The notes below the pieces were generated by a model. It made no database searches. It worked only from the letters and a program-made list of their open reading frames with translations, and was not told the DNA's origin. The position numbers and the translations under genes were made by a program. Positions 9,788 through 28,066 of a stretch of 48,606 bases of DNA are shown one piece after another (the stretch's first letter is position 1; the number at the start of each line of letters is the position of its first letter). The DNA is from Perkinsus marinus ATCC 50983 (lineage: Eukaryota; Perkinsozoa; Perkinsida; Perkinsidae), in NCBI RefSeq assembly GCF_000006405.1, contig NW_003206658.1, positions 1,335,045-1,383,650 of the forward strand, read 5' to 3'.

Positions 9788-10420
9788 ATGACAGTAACAA
9801 CTAGGCGCAGGTCGTTACGGCTGAATAGCTCGGGGATAGGCTCAGTAAGTGCACCGCTGTGTTCTAGTGGTTTACCACACTTAAGGTATCATCGCACGGA
9901 TCTTCACCGGTCAATCTCTCCCCTCGTGTTGACGATTCTGTCATCGGCCCTCGTCGGTCCCCACGAGCTGCTGTGATGCAGAAAAGGGTAAGCCCATTTT
10001 TGCATGAGCTTGGGGTTGAACTTGGGTTTTTGGATTATGGAGTTAATCGCTTATCTGCTGCGCCAGAAAAAATCTTATAGGTGGCAATGCCAATTGATGA
10101 TGATAGCGGACCTCGGCGGAAGGCCCAGAAACTTGCCTCGACTGGAGGTCTCCAGCGTGATGTAAGTCTAAAGCGCGAACATACTAGTACTGTTATGGGG
10201 ATGACCAACATACAATAGGCTGCTTTGAGTGTGCTTAGCCTATTCATTCATCCTTGCAGTTCTCTGCAGTCTCATTCAGAACTATTCCTCTTCTTGGTTT
10301 ATCGATGCGTGTTATCAGATAATGGTAGACGAGGAATGCGAGAGTGACGGGCATTCCTCAGAGAGCAGCAGTAGCAGCAGCAGCAACAGCACTGGTGAGG
10401 TTGTCTCCTCACCCCTTTGA
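9788..10420 (+). CDS. Small Ser-rich basic/acidic protein, four exons
   Basis: Exons 9788-9844, 9868-9987, 10081-10161 and 10319-10420 give 119 aa, all junctions in phase 0. The N-terminal half is basic (MTVTTRRRSLRLNSSGIGS, then VIGPRRSPRAAVMQKR). The C-terminus is acidic and then a serine run (EECESDGHSSESSSSSSSNS) partly coded by AGC repeats. I recognise no family; composition suggests a nuclear or disordered protein. The first intron is only 23 nt (9845-9867), with a perfect GTAAGT donor and TTCTAG acceptor. The second (9988-10080) contains a degenerate tRNA-like sequence on the minus strand. Confidence 0.6.
9995..10068 (-). pseudogene. Degenerate tRNA-like sequence in an intron
   Basis: Read on the minus strand, this stretch has a D-arm-like GGCGCAGCAGATAAGCG, a 5-bp stem GATTA/TAATC around a loop containing CTCCA, and a B-box-like AAGTTCAACCCC. 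The order and spacing are those of a tRNA, and the loop suggests a Trp (CCA) ancestor. T-stem and acceptor pairing are mostly lost and the anticodon loop is one base short, so it looks like a relic. It fills most of the intron at 9988-10080. Confidence 0.4.
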
Positions 10421-11129
10421 TGCTTCGCGCTAGACTCACAGGGAAAGGTGTGCACATGGTCAACTACTTGTGTCCTTGACAATACGAAAATTCTGAGTAA
10501 ATTCGGGAACTTCTCATCGCCTTTTGTGTACTTCTACCCGATTTCGCATGTAAGTACTACGGAAATCTTTGAGCCCAGCTGAGGAAAGCGAACACGGATT
10601 TAGTCCAACACTGGCTAGTAACTAGTCACTAAATAGACGACTATCTGGCAGCTCTCATAGGGAGCTGACCAGTTCTATCTATTTCCGTTATGCGGGGATA
10701 CCAAACCTCGAACCGGGGACGGGTCCCAGTTACCATCCTGGAGTCGCGGAGTCGGACTTTTCCTGTATCAGCGCACCATCCTTATGTGTATATAAATCAA
10801 GATCCTGTTAGTTGAGATGATTATATGAGAATTCCTTATTGATGATGATAAAAGGTATCAATTGAAGCGGTCCTTAATAACGAGCAATACATGATGCAAC
10901 AATCTGCTCTAAGGCTGCGGCCATCGGCTTCGTCTCTTGAGTCCTTCGCTCCATTTGTTCACGGTAAAAGGTATCGGAATAGTGAAAGAAATACCCAATA
11001 TTCCTCGTATATGGAACTTGCTATTTAGTACGGTATTAAATGAAAGTTATAGTAACAATATGGTGTTGATAATACCATAATTCCGACGAGAATGACGGTC
11101 TCTGCGTCTAACGGTCTTTCCCTCGATAT
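10421..11129. other. Intergenic with one repeat copy
   Basis: Apart from the repeat copy at 10447-10611, I see no exon. A GC-rich stretch near 10690-10765 has weak tRNA-like character on the minus strand (CCCGGTTCGAGG) but does not fold convincingly. Confidence 0.4.
10447..10611 (+). repeat. Interspersed repeat family, copy 3
   Basis: It starts with TGCACATGGTCAACTAC, as copy 2 does, and ends with GAGCCCAGCTGAGGAAAGCG and TTTAGTCCAACAC. The last 113 bp (10499-10611) match 12711-12823 almost base for base; I see one difference, in the ACGG/ATGG position. It lies just downstream of the Ser-rich gene. Confidence 0.7.
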
Positions 11130-11833
11130 TTGTCCCTCCATGTGGCTTCAGACCACGACCAGGCCGATGCGATGGACGAGAGGGCTCGAAGGTTGGAGCG
11201 TCGTCGGGCAGGGATCCCAGCGAGTTCAGCCGAGGTGAAGGCTGAGCAGCAAGATGCTCATCGCTACCCCAAGAGAGAGCGTGTCGAAATTGACAGGTGG
11301 ATAATGTGGTCTGTAGTGGTAGGTTGACGAGTTTCCCGCGCAGGTTCGAACCCGAGCCGGTGCATCCTCGACATCTTCGCAAATCGACAAGTCATCAGCG
11401 CGAGAGTGACATTCGACGTGAGTGGCATTACCATATCAGGACAGAAGTGAACCGATGCGGCATCGGCGATGCCTAGCATAATTTGTTTGATAATTCTCAT
11501 ACCACACCATTGGAACATCCTATACAATATTCTAAATATATGAACCTCGCAAAGATTTCCGTCACTCCTGACTACTTGAACAGCACCTCGAGGTTCACCA
11601 AACTCATCACAGTCTCCGAGACTTTCATGATTCTACAAAAAACAACCCCGTCAAAGCCATAGACTTTCTGTGTGATCATAATGCGTAGCTTATCCGTAGG
11701 CGCACAGCACAGATCGAAACGACGTGGTCGGAGGGAAAGAAGTCGTAGACGTAGCAGTCGAAGGCGACATAGATACCGTCTTGATGACAGTGATGATGAT
11801 GCTGGGTATACTACGGACTCTAGCGAGGAGTAG
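11130..11833 (+). CDS. Arg/Ser-rich exons, perhaps the N-terminus of the ATAD2-like gene
   Basis: Two exon-like stretches are seen. The first (about 11155-11299) encodes DAMDERARRLERRRAGIPAS ... YPKRERVEID and runs into a GTGGAT donor. The second (about 11700-11830) encodes RSKRRGRRERSRRRSSRRRH followed by acidic DDSDDDAGYTTDSSEE, with a GTAGGA at its end that could be a donor or part of a stop codon. Basic-then-acidic low-complexity N-termini are common in ATAD2/Yta7 proteins, so these may belong to the next gene, but phases could not be linked. The alternative is a separate small SR-like protein. A T-arm-like GGTTCGAACCC lies in the presumed intron at 11343-11353. Confidence 0.4.
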
Positions 11834-12091
11834 GAAGGGCGTGCGAACTGTCATTCGTGGTTCGGTGGCTCATTAATATAGTGACAGGAGCGGTATGCCT
11901 GCAGACCTGTTTTGTATCTTTTTGTGGTGAACCTCAGATATGGTGATGGAAAGCGGCATAGAAAAGATGGTACAGGGAGTAGAGTTGAAACGAACTTTCT
12001 CCTTAAGCGACCCGAGCAGCTCATAGCTGGTGAGGAAATGGAGGCAACTTCCGTCGGTTCGTTAACGATCTTGGCTTTTGTGTGGGAATAG

Positions 12092-19384
<7,293 letters not shown>

Positions 19385-20719
19385 ATGCCATGAGCTGTTT
19401 TCAATAACATTGATTTGAGCAGCGTTCGATTTGTAAGTGATGGGATGGACGATGATTAGGGAGATCGGATCCGGCCACACAGAGAGGCGCCCGTCGTTGC
19501 GGGGTGACTTGGGCACTCACGAGGTCACTTAGCTAATCGATATCGCTCACAGTTCTCGAGGGAACGGTCGAGAGTTCACGCGTGCAAATGCCTCGCACGT
19601 TATGGCATCCATGGTTCTTTTGCAACTTCTGCATCCACCAGGCGGAGTGTTATGGAGGTAGAAATGAGTGGCATGATGCATTCTGCAATCGGTCGAGAGC
19701 TATTTGCAAGACCGTACCGAGGGTGCGATTGTATCACCGACATGTGGTGCCTAGGAGTATAAACGGAAACAAGATCACCGAATGAAGCTTCAAGTGGCTC
19801 ACGCTCCCAGACACTATAGCCAATGGTCATGAACACAACACTACATCTCCAACAGCGAAACACTGATAGAACATGGCACAGCAAAATGCTACTGCTCTCA
19901 ATACGATTGCCAAATTACTAAGTTTACAATAACCTTGTTACTGCGGAACGGTGCCGAATACAACTGCCAGTGGTCAATCACTAGCAATTGAGAGACCTCT
20001 GTCTGCTGACAACTATCCTCGTTCCCAAGCGAGCTCATGTCCACTGCCTCCTTCAACTCCATCTCTTCTAAATTTTGATCTTTCCCCCTCTTCCCACATC
20101 TCCGTCCTCGCTTTCATTTCACCCCCATGTTGTCCAAAGGATCGATTACTCCTCAATCACTTCCACGATCAGAAACATCGACGAGTTGTTCTCAAAGGCA
20201 TTCTAATCTCGTATTGAATATACCGAAAGCCCACTGCCCCAGCTAGGTAGCCCCTCCAGCTCACCAACTTCCCATTCAACTCAATAACGATGAGGTGATG
20301 AAGCCATGGAAAAGAACTTCATACTTTAATCGCCTGAACTCTGGCTCAGTCGCAACAAACAATCCTAATTATACCACTAAGAAATGATTCATGAATAATA
20401 GGGATGATTGGGCGCGACATATGATGTCCATGTTTGAGAATAGCGATCGGGGCCCTTCCGATACCAACGCCACCTGTAAGGCAATCCTGAATGACTCAGC
20501 AGTGACCAAACTCACATGGAAAAGAGTGCACTGCCAATCAATGCCACCACGACAAGGAATGTGATGGTCGTGCCGAAACCTCTATCGTTATCCGGGAGGA
20601 AAACCTGACAGTATCACTTCTCGTGGATGGAGAATCTCACCAATCACCTTTGCATCGTGGAGAGCCTTCCTGGTGCTGCAAAACCTAATGTGTACGGAAA
20701 GCTGATTTCAACCCAACGT
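19385..20719. other. Region without a firm gene
   Basis: One open stretch on the plus strand (about 19510-19766) reads RACKCLARYGIHGSFATSAS ... GCDCITDMWCLGV before a stop and could be an exon. A second (19951-20217) is Pro/Ser-rich. Neither has linked splice partners or a recognised domain. From 20220 to 20700 I see nothing. Confidence 0.3.
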
Positions 20720-22260
20720 GGTGTTTATGTACGTTCCTTGATCGGCCAGAGATGGCTCGCTCTTCCACCCGGCCGTACAGATGCATACTCGAAACTCCTC
20801 TGACCATCTACCGTTTTGCCCACAAACGAGAGGATCTGATGGCAGAAAAACACCCCAGCCTCGGATTGAACCACGGTGCTTACCCATCTTATCCACGCGG
20901 TTCCGTTCACTTTCGCCCTCTTCCGTAGCAGGTTCAGGAGTAGTGACAGGCGAGTTCGGGTACACATTAGTTTCATCATCACCTGCATACCTCACTGCAG
21001 ACTGAAGACATCGTATGAGGCATGAATTCAGTAGCGCTACGTATTGCTGGAGAACTGGTAGAGCTGGTGGAGATTCGCAGTATAGGAACGGTAGGTGGAG
21101 GGGAGTTGGTCCAATGAGCAGACCCTCTTCCATTGGCATCTACAAGCCTCGGGAAAACCTTCATAGTGAGCGGACACGGCCCCTCCTGTCTGACAGTAGA
21201 GTGAACAATCAACTTAACGTCTCGTTGATGACGAGGTACTCCCCAGTTGGTGTTGTGATATTCAAAATATCCTTTTCGCAGTAGCAAATCTGATAAATAA
21301 TATTCCAAATATATTTACACCATCCAGGCCGCGAAACATGGTCTGACAAAAACATCAATCATCTTCTATCACAGAGGAGGAGACCTACAGACGAGCGCCG
21401 GGCCATGTGGTGGGAGGAAGGGCTCGTAAGGGCGTTTCCGGAAGAACCTGATCCAACCGTTACCGTAAATCCGGCAAATCAACGTTCCTACAGCAGGTTC
21501 CCGGACGAGACGTTGACAACGAGGCTGTTCTTAGCTGCGGCATACTCGTGCACATTTACGATATCTATTGAGATCAGTCCAGAAGACCGACAAGTGACAA
21601 AAAGGGAGCACAATAGCTGTCTTCAAAGTCCTTGCTGTAGTCGTAGCCTCGAGTCCACAACGCACAGAATCTGTCACAGTAGAAAATAAGAGAGCTCTAG
21701 AGGAGGGGGGACTCACCGAATAACGTAATAGGAATACGTCTCGTTTCTGATGCCAACCGACGCCCAGCCGTCGTTACAACGGCAACCCTTCTCGATAAGG
21801 TCGGTTATCTCGATATTGGGAGTCAAAGTCACCGCCCATGTTCTATTGAATTGACCACGGCCGTCACAGAAAGAGAGCATCGGAACGTATTCGATGGGCT
21901 CTGAAGCAACAATGCACGAAGAGAATGTTCATCGGGTGGAGATCTTACCAAGGTCACCTTCCTGCCCGACACAGACAACAGTAAGCTTAGCAGCTAGAGT
22001 GAAGAGCTGGACGATGCGAGTAGTCATACACCGCAGAACTTCACCTGAAAGAATTCTGTTCACAAAGATGTGAATGGACCCTGGGACTCCCAGACTGGGA
22101 GTAAACGTGCTGGAGAGTGTAGTTTTCAGGAAGAACGAATCCGTCGCTCGTAAGATTCCATAGCTGGCGTTTGCGGCAGTCTTCACATTCAGGTTCTCAT
22201 TCCTAGTGATACCCCATTGCAAGTAGGGATACTCAAGTGTGACGCTGATGGAGGTTGGTC
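20720..22260 (-). CDS. Cys-rich, secreted-type protein (partial model)
   Basis: Several exons chain in phase. One ends near 21945 (TLEYPYLQWGITRNENLNVK ... TVVCVGQEGDL). The next (about 21910-21722) holds SFCDGRGQFNRTW ... EKGCRCNDGWASVGI, and then come short exons ending NVHEYAAAKNSLVVNVSSGN near 21490. Further down, an exon PVTTPEPATEEGESERN joins across a 48-nt intron (20836-20883) to VCGQNGRWSEEFRVCICTAG. The repeated C-x-G-x-G ... C-x-C-x2-GW pattern is EGF-like, and NRTW, NETY and NVSS are N-glycosylation sequons. This suggests an extracellular or surface protein. I did not find the signal peptide, first exon or end, and exons around 21.0-21.3 kb are not resolved, so two adjacent genes cannot be excluded. 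Confidence 0.5.
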
Positions 22261-23102
22261 CAGGAGGGGACAGTTAGGTGTCACCAGGGCTTGGCGGACA
22301 TACCAACGTCACCCACCAGACTCGACTCAACTGTCAAAGCCACCAGCGTAAACCAATTTCAATTTTCAACCAATTTTCAGCCGCTTCAGTCACATACTGT
22401 ACGGGGAGAATAATTGTGGTGTTAAAGAAAGCTCTCCTCACGTTCCGATTGTCTCTCACGCGCTAGTTCCAGCTCTGAAAGAGCACGCGAAATTCAGGAG
22501 GGGTCTATTGAACACTCCCGATGCATCCTGGGAGCAAATGGACTGTCGTCGAGTGAGCTAACTAGGTCTTCGATGCGAAGGGGTGGAGCTCGCTAAGCTT
22601 CTTATCAAGAAATCAACGGGCGGTAATTGAAATTATTTTGGGTGATTATTTTATTTATTTAAATTGGGTGACTAGAAAACAAAAGTTGTCGGGCGTTGTC
22701 TGGTGTCGTCGTCATGGCCGAGCACGCTCCATAATAGCGTGGGCATCCTGCCAGAAGGCGTGGATAGACGTCTCCAGTGTAAAGTGTCTGCTTATAAAGA
22801 AATATGATGAAAACGACAATCGCTGGATTAGACCTTGGGTAGTTCAGTTGGAAGTCCTGGTTACTAACGTACTGAGCTAACAGTTTCTCTCTAGTGTGGA
22901 AAAACGTTTCGTCAAAAATAAGCGGCGAAGCAGCAGCGACACTTTCGCTGTCTTTTTACGCTGATGAGCAGTCAACGGGGGACAGAATCATACCCTGTTT
23001 GCCTTCTGAATCGCCGTGGTCGGGTCGGAATTTTTGCTCACGCGCGGACGGACGCACGCATGCACGTACACGAGTGTTCGTGCGCAGTAACATAAGCTCC
23101 GC
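22261..23102. other. Intergenic, no convincing gene
   Basis: A short A-box-like TAGTTCAGTTGG and an antisense D-arm-like ACTGAGCTAAC occur near 22850-22880, but no tRNA fold forms. From about 22990 to 23100 the DNA is rich in CGCACG-like words. It probably contains the promoter of the gene starting at 23207. Confidence 0.4.
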
Positions 23103-23158
23103 TCGCTCCGCAATTTTTGGCGAGCGCTAAATATCATCCGCACAACTTGGCGGAGCGA
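23103..23158. promoter_or_regulatory. Inverted pair of GCGGAGCGA motifs upstream of a gene start
   Basis: GCGGAGCGA occurs at 23150-23158 and, inverted, at 23103-23111; the match extends one more base to a 10-bp inverted pair. The start codon of the next gene is at 23207. The same 9-mer occurs twice upstream of the gene starting at 45663 and I found it nowhere else in the window, so a promoter role is likely but unproven. Confidence 0.45.
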
Positions 23159-23206
23159 GGCGCGAATTCGACCAGTTTAGAATAATAGAGGTGACCTGCT
23201 GTGGTA

Positions 23207-24506
23207 ATGGCAGCCGTTGAAGACAGCCAAGCAACTGCTTCTCTCCCCCCTCCTCCACCACCTCGTCCTCTGCCTTGGCCTGAGGGGACCTGTGTGTTCG
23301 TCCTAGAGATGCCACATCGGGTGGACTTATCAGGAGTCTTTGCGACGACAATCGTAAGTCACCCTCTCTTACATTTGCGTCATTGGAGATTCCTCAGTGC
23401 CGCGATGGCTTCCGTGTATTGGTTATGACCAAACATGGACAGCTCTATTCAATATCCGAGGCATATCTCCAACCTTTACCATGGATAAAGGGAATGCGGG
23501 TGACTCTGGCGGGACTGAGCAAATCACCGCAGCGGAACGGCCAAGTCGGATGGTTGGTGGAAGAGGAGGACGGGCGTTGGGTGGTCGAAGTGATCACTCC
23601 AGGCAGCAACAGTCTATCACTGGCCAGCGTCCGACCCCAGAATATAGTGTGAGCCGCTGGGTCATGTTTTCAAGTGTATCCTTAAGTATGAACTGCGGAA
23701 TTTCAGCGCGAATTGACCATGGACTTCGACCCTCGACTGTCTGTTTCCCCCACTATCAAGTTCGACTTGATTCGACTCCATAAAATTGAGTCTACAGTCC
23801 TATTGGTCTTCCTGACTACTAAACAGCGTCTTTTATGTGTCTAGGTATACTCCATCCCTTCGAAACGATGAAATCTCCCAACGTATGACTCAAGCAGTGG
23901 CATCAACACTGAATCAGACTCCAACAGCTGGAGGCACAACAACAATGCCAGTTCCCCGGCAACCCCCTCCTCCTGTGCTAGCAGCAAGCCCACAGTTCGT
24001 AGCTGCTGCGGCTGACTGCATCGACCAAACCTTACCAATGGATCGACGAATGTCTGCTTTACTCAGTCTTATCAACCTCAGCGCCAAGTTCGCAGTGAAG
24101 TGCGTCTGCACGATGGCATCATTGCATATGGGTGAGATGAACTCCCAGAAAATTCCACCTGAATGTCGCCTTCATTACTTGCGTTCTCCTGACAGATCCT
24201 CGTTTTCCGGGTATGGGTCTTCAAAAATCCGTTAGTGATGCAATACAGCTGTCCGATTGGATCACAGGAGGCTACAACGATGCCATGGTCAGTTCGTGCT
24301 GCCTTCTGCTTCATCACGTAGTTAATCAGGTGCGACTACCGCCAGGCTACGAGCGTGATTCAGCCAGTAGGACTAAACTCGATCAATGCAAGGCGATAGC
24401 GAGAGAGAAGACAAACGCCGATCAGTTGCTATGGGGGATTGATAGAAACTATGCACAGTTGGGCTCTTATATTGTTCTACTTGCTAAAGACGATCGTCGC
24501 TCATAA
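23207..24506 (+). CDS. Unknown 331-aa protein with an NG-x2-G beta-barrel-like segment
   Basis: Four exons close in frame: 23207-23353, 23398-23648, 23845-24131 and 24196-24506 (TAA). The N-terminus has a Pro run (ASLPPPPPPRPLPWPEGTC). Residues about 75-130 read GMRVTLAGLSKSPQRNGQVG, then DGRWVVEV and LASVRPQNI. This resembles the small SH3/KOW-like unit with pattern VxLxGL...NGxxG...GRWxV...xPxNL common in protist proteins. A Pro/Ala linker and a helical C-terminal half follow (SVSDAIQLSDWITGGYNDAM, VVNQVRLPPGYERDSAS). No catalytic motif, signal peptide or membrane helix is visible. I do not recognise the whole protein. The start is supported by the N-terminal extent of the frame and by a motif cluster just upstream. 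Confidence 0.7.
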
Positions 24507-25326
24507 TCATTTTAATCGCCCTTTTCATTTTAGGGATCTTGGGTTGATAAGTGGAGCTTCTTGGTGGGGATGGGCGAATTAATTATAAGTTGATTCAGTG
24601 TCGATCGGCTGTCAATCACGTTAAAATGCACTAACGTGGCCGAACTTCATCGAGTACGCGGAGAACCGCTTCGACCGACCGGAGCCGTTATCCAATGTAC
24701 ATGCATCGTGGTAACCAAGAGTTACATGATAGTATATCCCACACTTCAGCGAATCATGGGTTGGGGCCCTGCCGTCCCAGTTGGTTCCAGACTGCAACTT
24801 CCAACAATTTTCTTGACTACTTTCTTCATAAGGGATCATGCTTTTTGAGATAATGGTGGCAAAACACGTTCGTTTCGTTAAGTTCCGGTGGTGGGGACTC
24901 CATGTGTACGAGCTAAGGGACGCTACTCCACCGTGTAGTAACTATTGATCAGATGTAGGGTGCTTAGCGTGTTGTTTCTGGCGATAAGGTGAATTCTTCC
25001 AAGGAGAATCAGAAGAACATGTGCAATGATGATACCGAAAAGGTGTCGCGGTATCAGTTGATGAGCTCTAAGAAGAACACAAGCGAACTCGATCCAGAGC
25101 ATACAATACTACGACCTTTGGACAATAACAGTAAACGCACTACTTGCACTTAACTTCTGCACGATAACACACCATGCGCAGCACAGTAATCGATATTGGA
25201 CTCATTCGCTAGGAAGAGGATGGCGAAGATTTGATCCATGGAGCAACCCTTCAGGATATAACAATAACCTTCGGGACAGAACGTGATACCGCTAGTTGTG
25301 GGAGAACCAGTAGTATAGCAAGGTTG
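24507..25326. other. Intergenic, no convincing gene
   Basis: Short open frames are present on both strands, but none has splice-linked partners or recognisable protein features. Confidence 0.4.
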
Positions 25327-25816
25327 TTAGGCAAACCAGACCCACAACACCACTCGGATGCCTCTTCCCCGGCGGACTTGGCCGCTCAGAGAGGTCATCT
25401 CAGGTCGGAAGAATTGATCATGAAGCCGCCTATAAACAGGAGATTCAGAGAAAGGGGCAATTGGATTAGCTACCATTCGTATCCATTGGTTGACAGGACA
25501 TAAGAACGGATCGAATCTTGGTGTTCCATAATAGAAGGATTGTGCTCTACCAGCACAGCAGGTCAACCTACAAGGATTGGATATCTCGATCGCCTAAGCC
25601 CGCATAGGCGACAAAGGGTGCGATGGTTATCAAAGCAATATAATCGGATGCCAGGCCTCTCCTGTCCAGGGGGGTTGAGACGAAATTCCCGTCACGGAGA
25701 GTAAAAATTGAGAGATCGTTACTCTCTACTCCCCAGGATACGAGCTCCGACCCAGAGCTCGTATCCTCTGGGAATCTAGGAATATGAAAAAAACTGCCTC
25801 TGGGAATATAACTCAT
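25327..25816 (-). CDS. Unknown 154-aa protein with a 25-nt intron
   Basis: Exon 1 runs from ATG at 25816 to 25572, and exon 2 from 25546 to the TAA at 25327. The 25-nt intron (25547-25571) begins GTAGGT and ends GGTAG; removing it joins GLGDRDIQSL to AQSFYYGTPRFDPFLC in one frame. Other parts include MSYIPRGSFFHIPRFPEDTS, LASDYIALITIAPFVAYAGL (moderately hydrophobic) and SPVYRRLHDQFFRPEM. I recognise no family. Exon 1 contains a 12-bp perfect inverted repeat. The adjacent AIG2-like gene ends 0.6 kb upstream on the same strand. Confidence 0.5.
25736..25766. repeat. Perfect 12-bp inverted repeat with 7-base loop
   Basis: GGATACGAGCTC (25736-25747) and its exact complement GAGCTCGTATCC (25755-25766) flank CGACCCA. 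The hairpin lies inside exon 1 of the unknown gene at 25327-25816. Confidence 0.9.
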
Positions 25817-26440
25817 CTTGATTCCCACCTAAATGACTCACTCGGTTCCATGAATCCATAACACAAAACCGAGTTGCGCTCGCCAGAAACGCAAGTATCA
25901 TCTCATGTGCGTGACTATTCCACCCTACGTATCCACATGACACTCCTCAGTACTATATGAGAGCCAACTCGACATAACTCAACACTGATCATGATCAGGA
26001 GAAACCAGCTAATGATGATCATTGACCAACAACACCTTTGCGATTTTGAGGTTTGGAATCCTGAGAACAACAACAAGGGTTACTGAGGTGATCATAGTAA
26101 GGTGACTAAGCTTTACTACTGAGCGAATGGTACGCTCAAGGTTTTCTATGCACCTTCACAGTGAGTTGCATCGTTTTCACAGTTCTCACAGTAAGTCTTC
26201 ACTCCAATCTCCTCTCTCACGAAGAACACCTGTTTCGAGAGCTGATAAAGTAGGTGGAGTAATGGCTGCCCTCGAAGCCCGCCATGAAACCCACTACGAA
26301 TGGTGAACGAGGAAGAGCTTGGGGAGCAAGGCAATGAGAAACTTCAGTTGTTTTTACAGAATGAAGCTTCACTATTTTACTCATCATCACTTCATTGCTA
26401 AGCGATGATAGCTCTCGCGCTATACGAATATGCCGCCGAC

Positions 26441-28066
26441 CTACTTATTCAGATCCCCTTCCCGGTCTTCAACCTCGACTGAAGAAGTCACTGCTCGGTT
26501 CTCCTGAGAGGAGAAATTCTAACAAGGTAGACCCAAGATACTCACAGCCTTCTTAGTCATATGCTCCTTGAAAACTGAACTCGCTTCAACTACAGCATCC
26601 GAAAGTCCGGTTTCAAGCCATTCAACGAAGTCCCACGAGTCACCTAAGGGATGAACGCTAATTTAGCGTCGTTAAAAGCATATCTTGAACAATCCTAAGT
26701 GTCCCTTATAGTTCTTTCTCTGATGGCAAATTCGCTTGCACTTTGCAGATGCAAACTCTGTGATAATACTGCTATCACATGGTCAGTACTTCACTAGCCA
26801 CCGAGTAGCTAAGGAGCGGGATAAGTCCCCAGGAAATCGACTGTCCCGTTGTAATGTTTTAGACATATACATGGGTCAAGGTGACGCACGACTCTTTCCT
26901 AGCATTTTAAAACTCATTACTCGGTCGATTTCCTATTAGAATTTCAGCTCAGAATCCTTCTCAGATACAGTGCAACTCCAACCAATCGAGTTGGTCCAAG
27001 AAATAGACTACACTCTCTACGGCGCCTCGGTCGGTCAGAATAAGTCGTACCAAGTACGACATGCTACTGATGATACTGTAGGAAATGAATGACTCGCGTG
27101 CGCTGTGTTGAGTGATCAAAGGGAGGAATAGTTCACCTCCCCAACGGGCAGCTTGACCTTCAACTCAGCGATTACTATATCATATACAACAGATATGAAA
27201 CGCTCAATTGGGACAGGCCAAGAATCGTCAAAGATGCAAGACGGAAAGGGGCAAGGGGCGAAGCCAGCAACGATCATTGCTGGAAATAGAGGACGTTGGT
27301 GGACTTGGCGATAGGATAATTTTACAGAGTTAACACTGGACTGAGCCAGCCCACACTGTGGGCCCCACAGTAGATGGCTTTGAACGTCATACCGGCTCAC
27401 CATCAGTTATGAGCTGAGAGCGAAGACTGTCCTTCCACAGGAATACAGCGGCTTCTACGGCCACCGAGTTGTCGTTCACCAACGCCTCCGCCGACGACAC
27501 GTAGTATCTATTCGATGTTCCTAGTGTAAATGAATATATTCGAAAGAGCGAACAACTCACTCGTCGCCTTCGTACTCCACCAGGAGCTCTACATCATTCG
27601 GAGTTAGTCCAGTAAGCAATTCACCAGTTATTGCTTCCCCCTTGTTCGGAGAGTCCCTCACCAAGGCTGGGTAACGCTGGCCCTGGACTCGGAATCTGTT
27701 CTAATAGATCTCCGCTGTGAGCACTGTTTCGGCTATATTAACCTCCTCCGATTCACACTTTAGCTACCGTAATTCGGACAGATTCCGGAGAAACTTTGGG
27801 AGTTTTCGATCCTCGAAATAATTGATGAGTAATCGAGCCTACGGATAACATACAGGCGTAAACCGTGCTTACCTCCGATACCCTGCTGAGGCCGGGAGCA
27901 CTGCCGTGCTACAAACGACATCGCGGCCGCCGAGTAATGCCGACCGCAACTGAGATGCCGAGATGAATTCACGGTGGGCTCTCACTGCCCAAGTTCAGCT
28001 CACTTCCGCAGACATCAGAGTTCCATACACAAAGATTGGACGATCGCCGAGTTGCACCGTCATCAT
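26441..28066 (-). CDS. AIG2-like / gamma-glutamylcyclotransferase-family protein, complete
   Basis: Six exons close exactly to 180 aa: 28066-28004, 27949-27873, 27695-27561, 27507-27401, 26643-26546 and 26503-26441. Family motifs come in order: IFVYGTLMSAELRSALLGG (the conserved YGTL substrate loop), AVLPASAGYRRFRVQGQRYP, ITGELLTGLTPNDVELLVEY with EGDEYY (the EyEGxxY motif), VAVEAAVFLWKDSL, and DSWDFVEWLE near the C-terminus. The family transfers or cyclises gamma-glutamyl groups, for example from gamma-glutamyl-amines, in the cytosol. The catalytic Glu is probably within LLVEYEGDE. The fourth intron (26644-27400, 757 nt) is much longer than the others and includes an open but unneeded stretch at 27116-27400. 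The start is the first of two adjacent ATGs. Confidence 0.85.

Noticed and set aside
10499-10540. Resemblance of CTTCTCATCGCCTTTTG to the 5' end of U2 snRNA
   Set aside because: Only about a dozen bases are similar, with an insertion; no branch-recognition or Sm-site sequence follows.
19690-19766. DMWCLGV as a protein kinase subdomain IX motif
   Set aside because: No other kinase motif lies on either side in phase, and a stop follows at once.
27116-27400. Open minus-strand frame downstream of the fourth AIG2-like exon as coding
   Set aside because: The family's C-terminal DSWDFVEWLE exon joins in exact phase from 27401 to 26643, so this stretch is intron.
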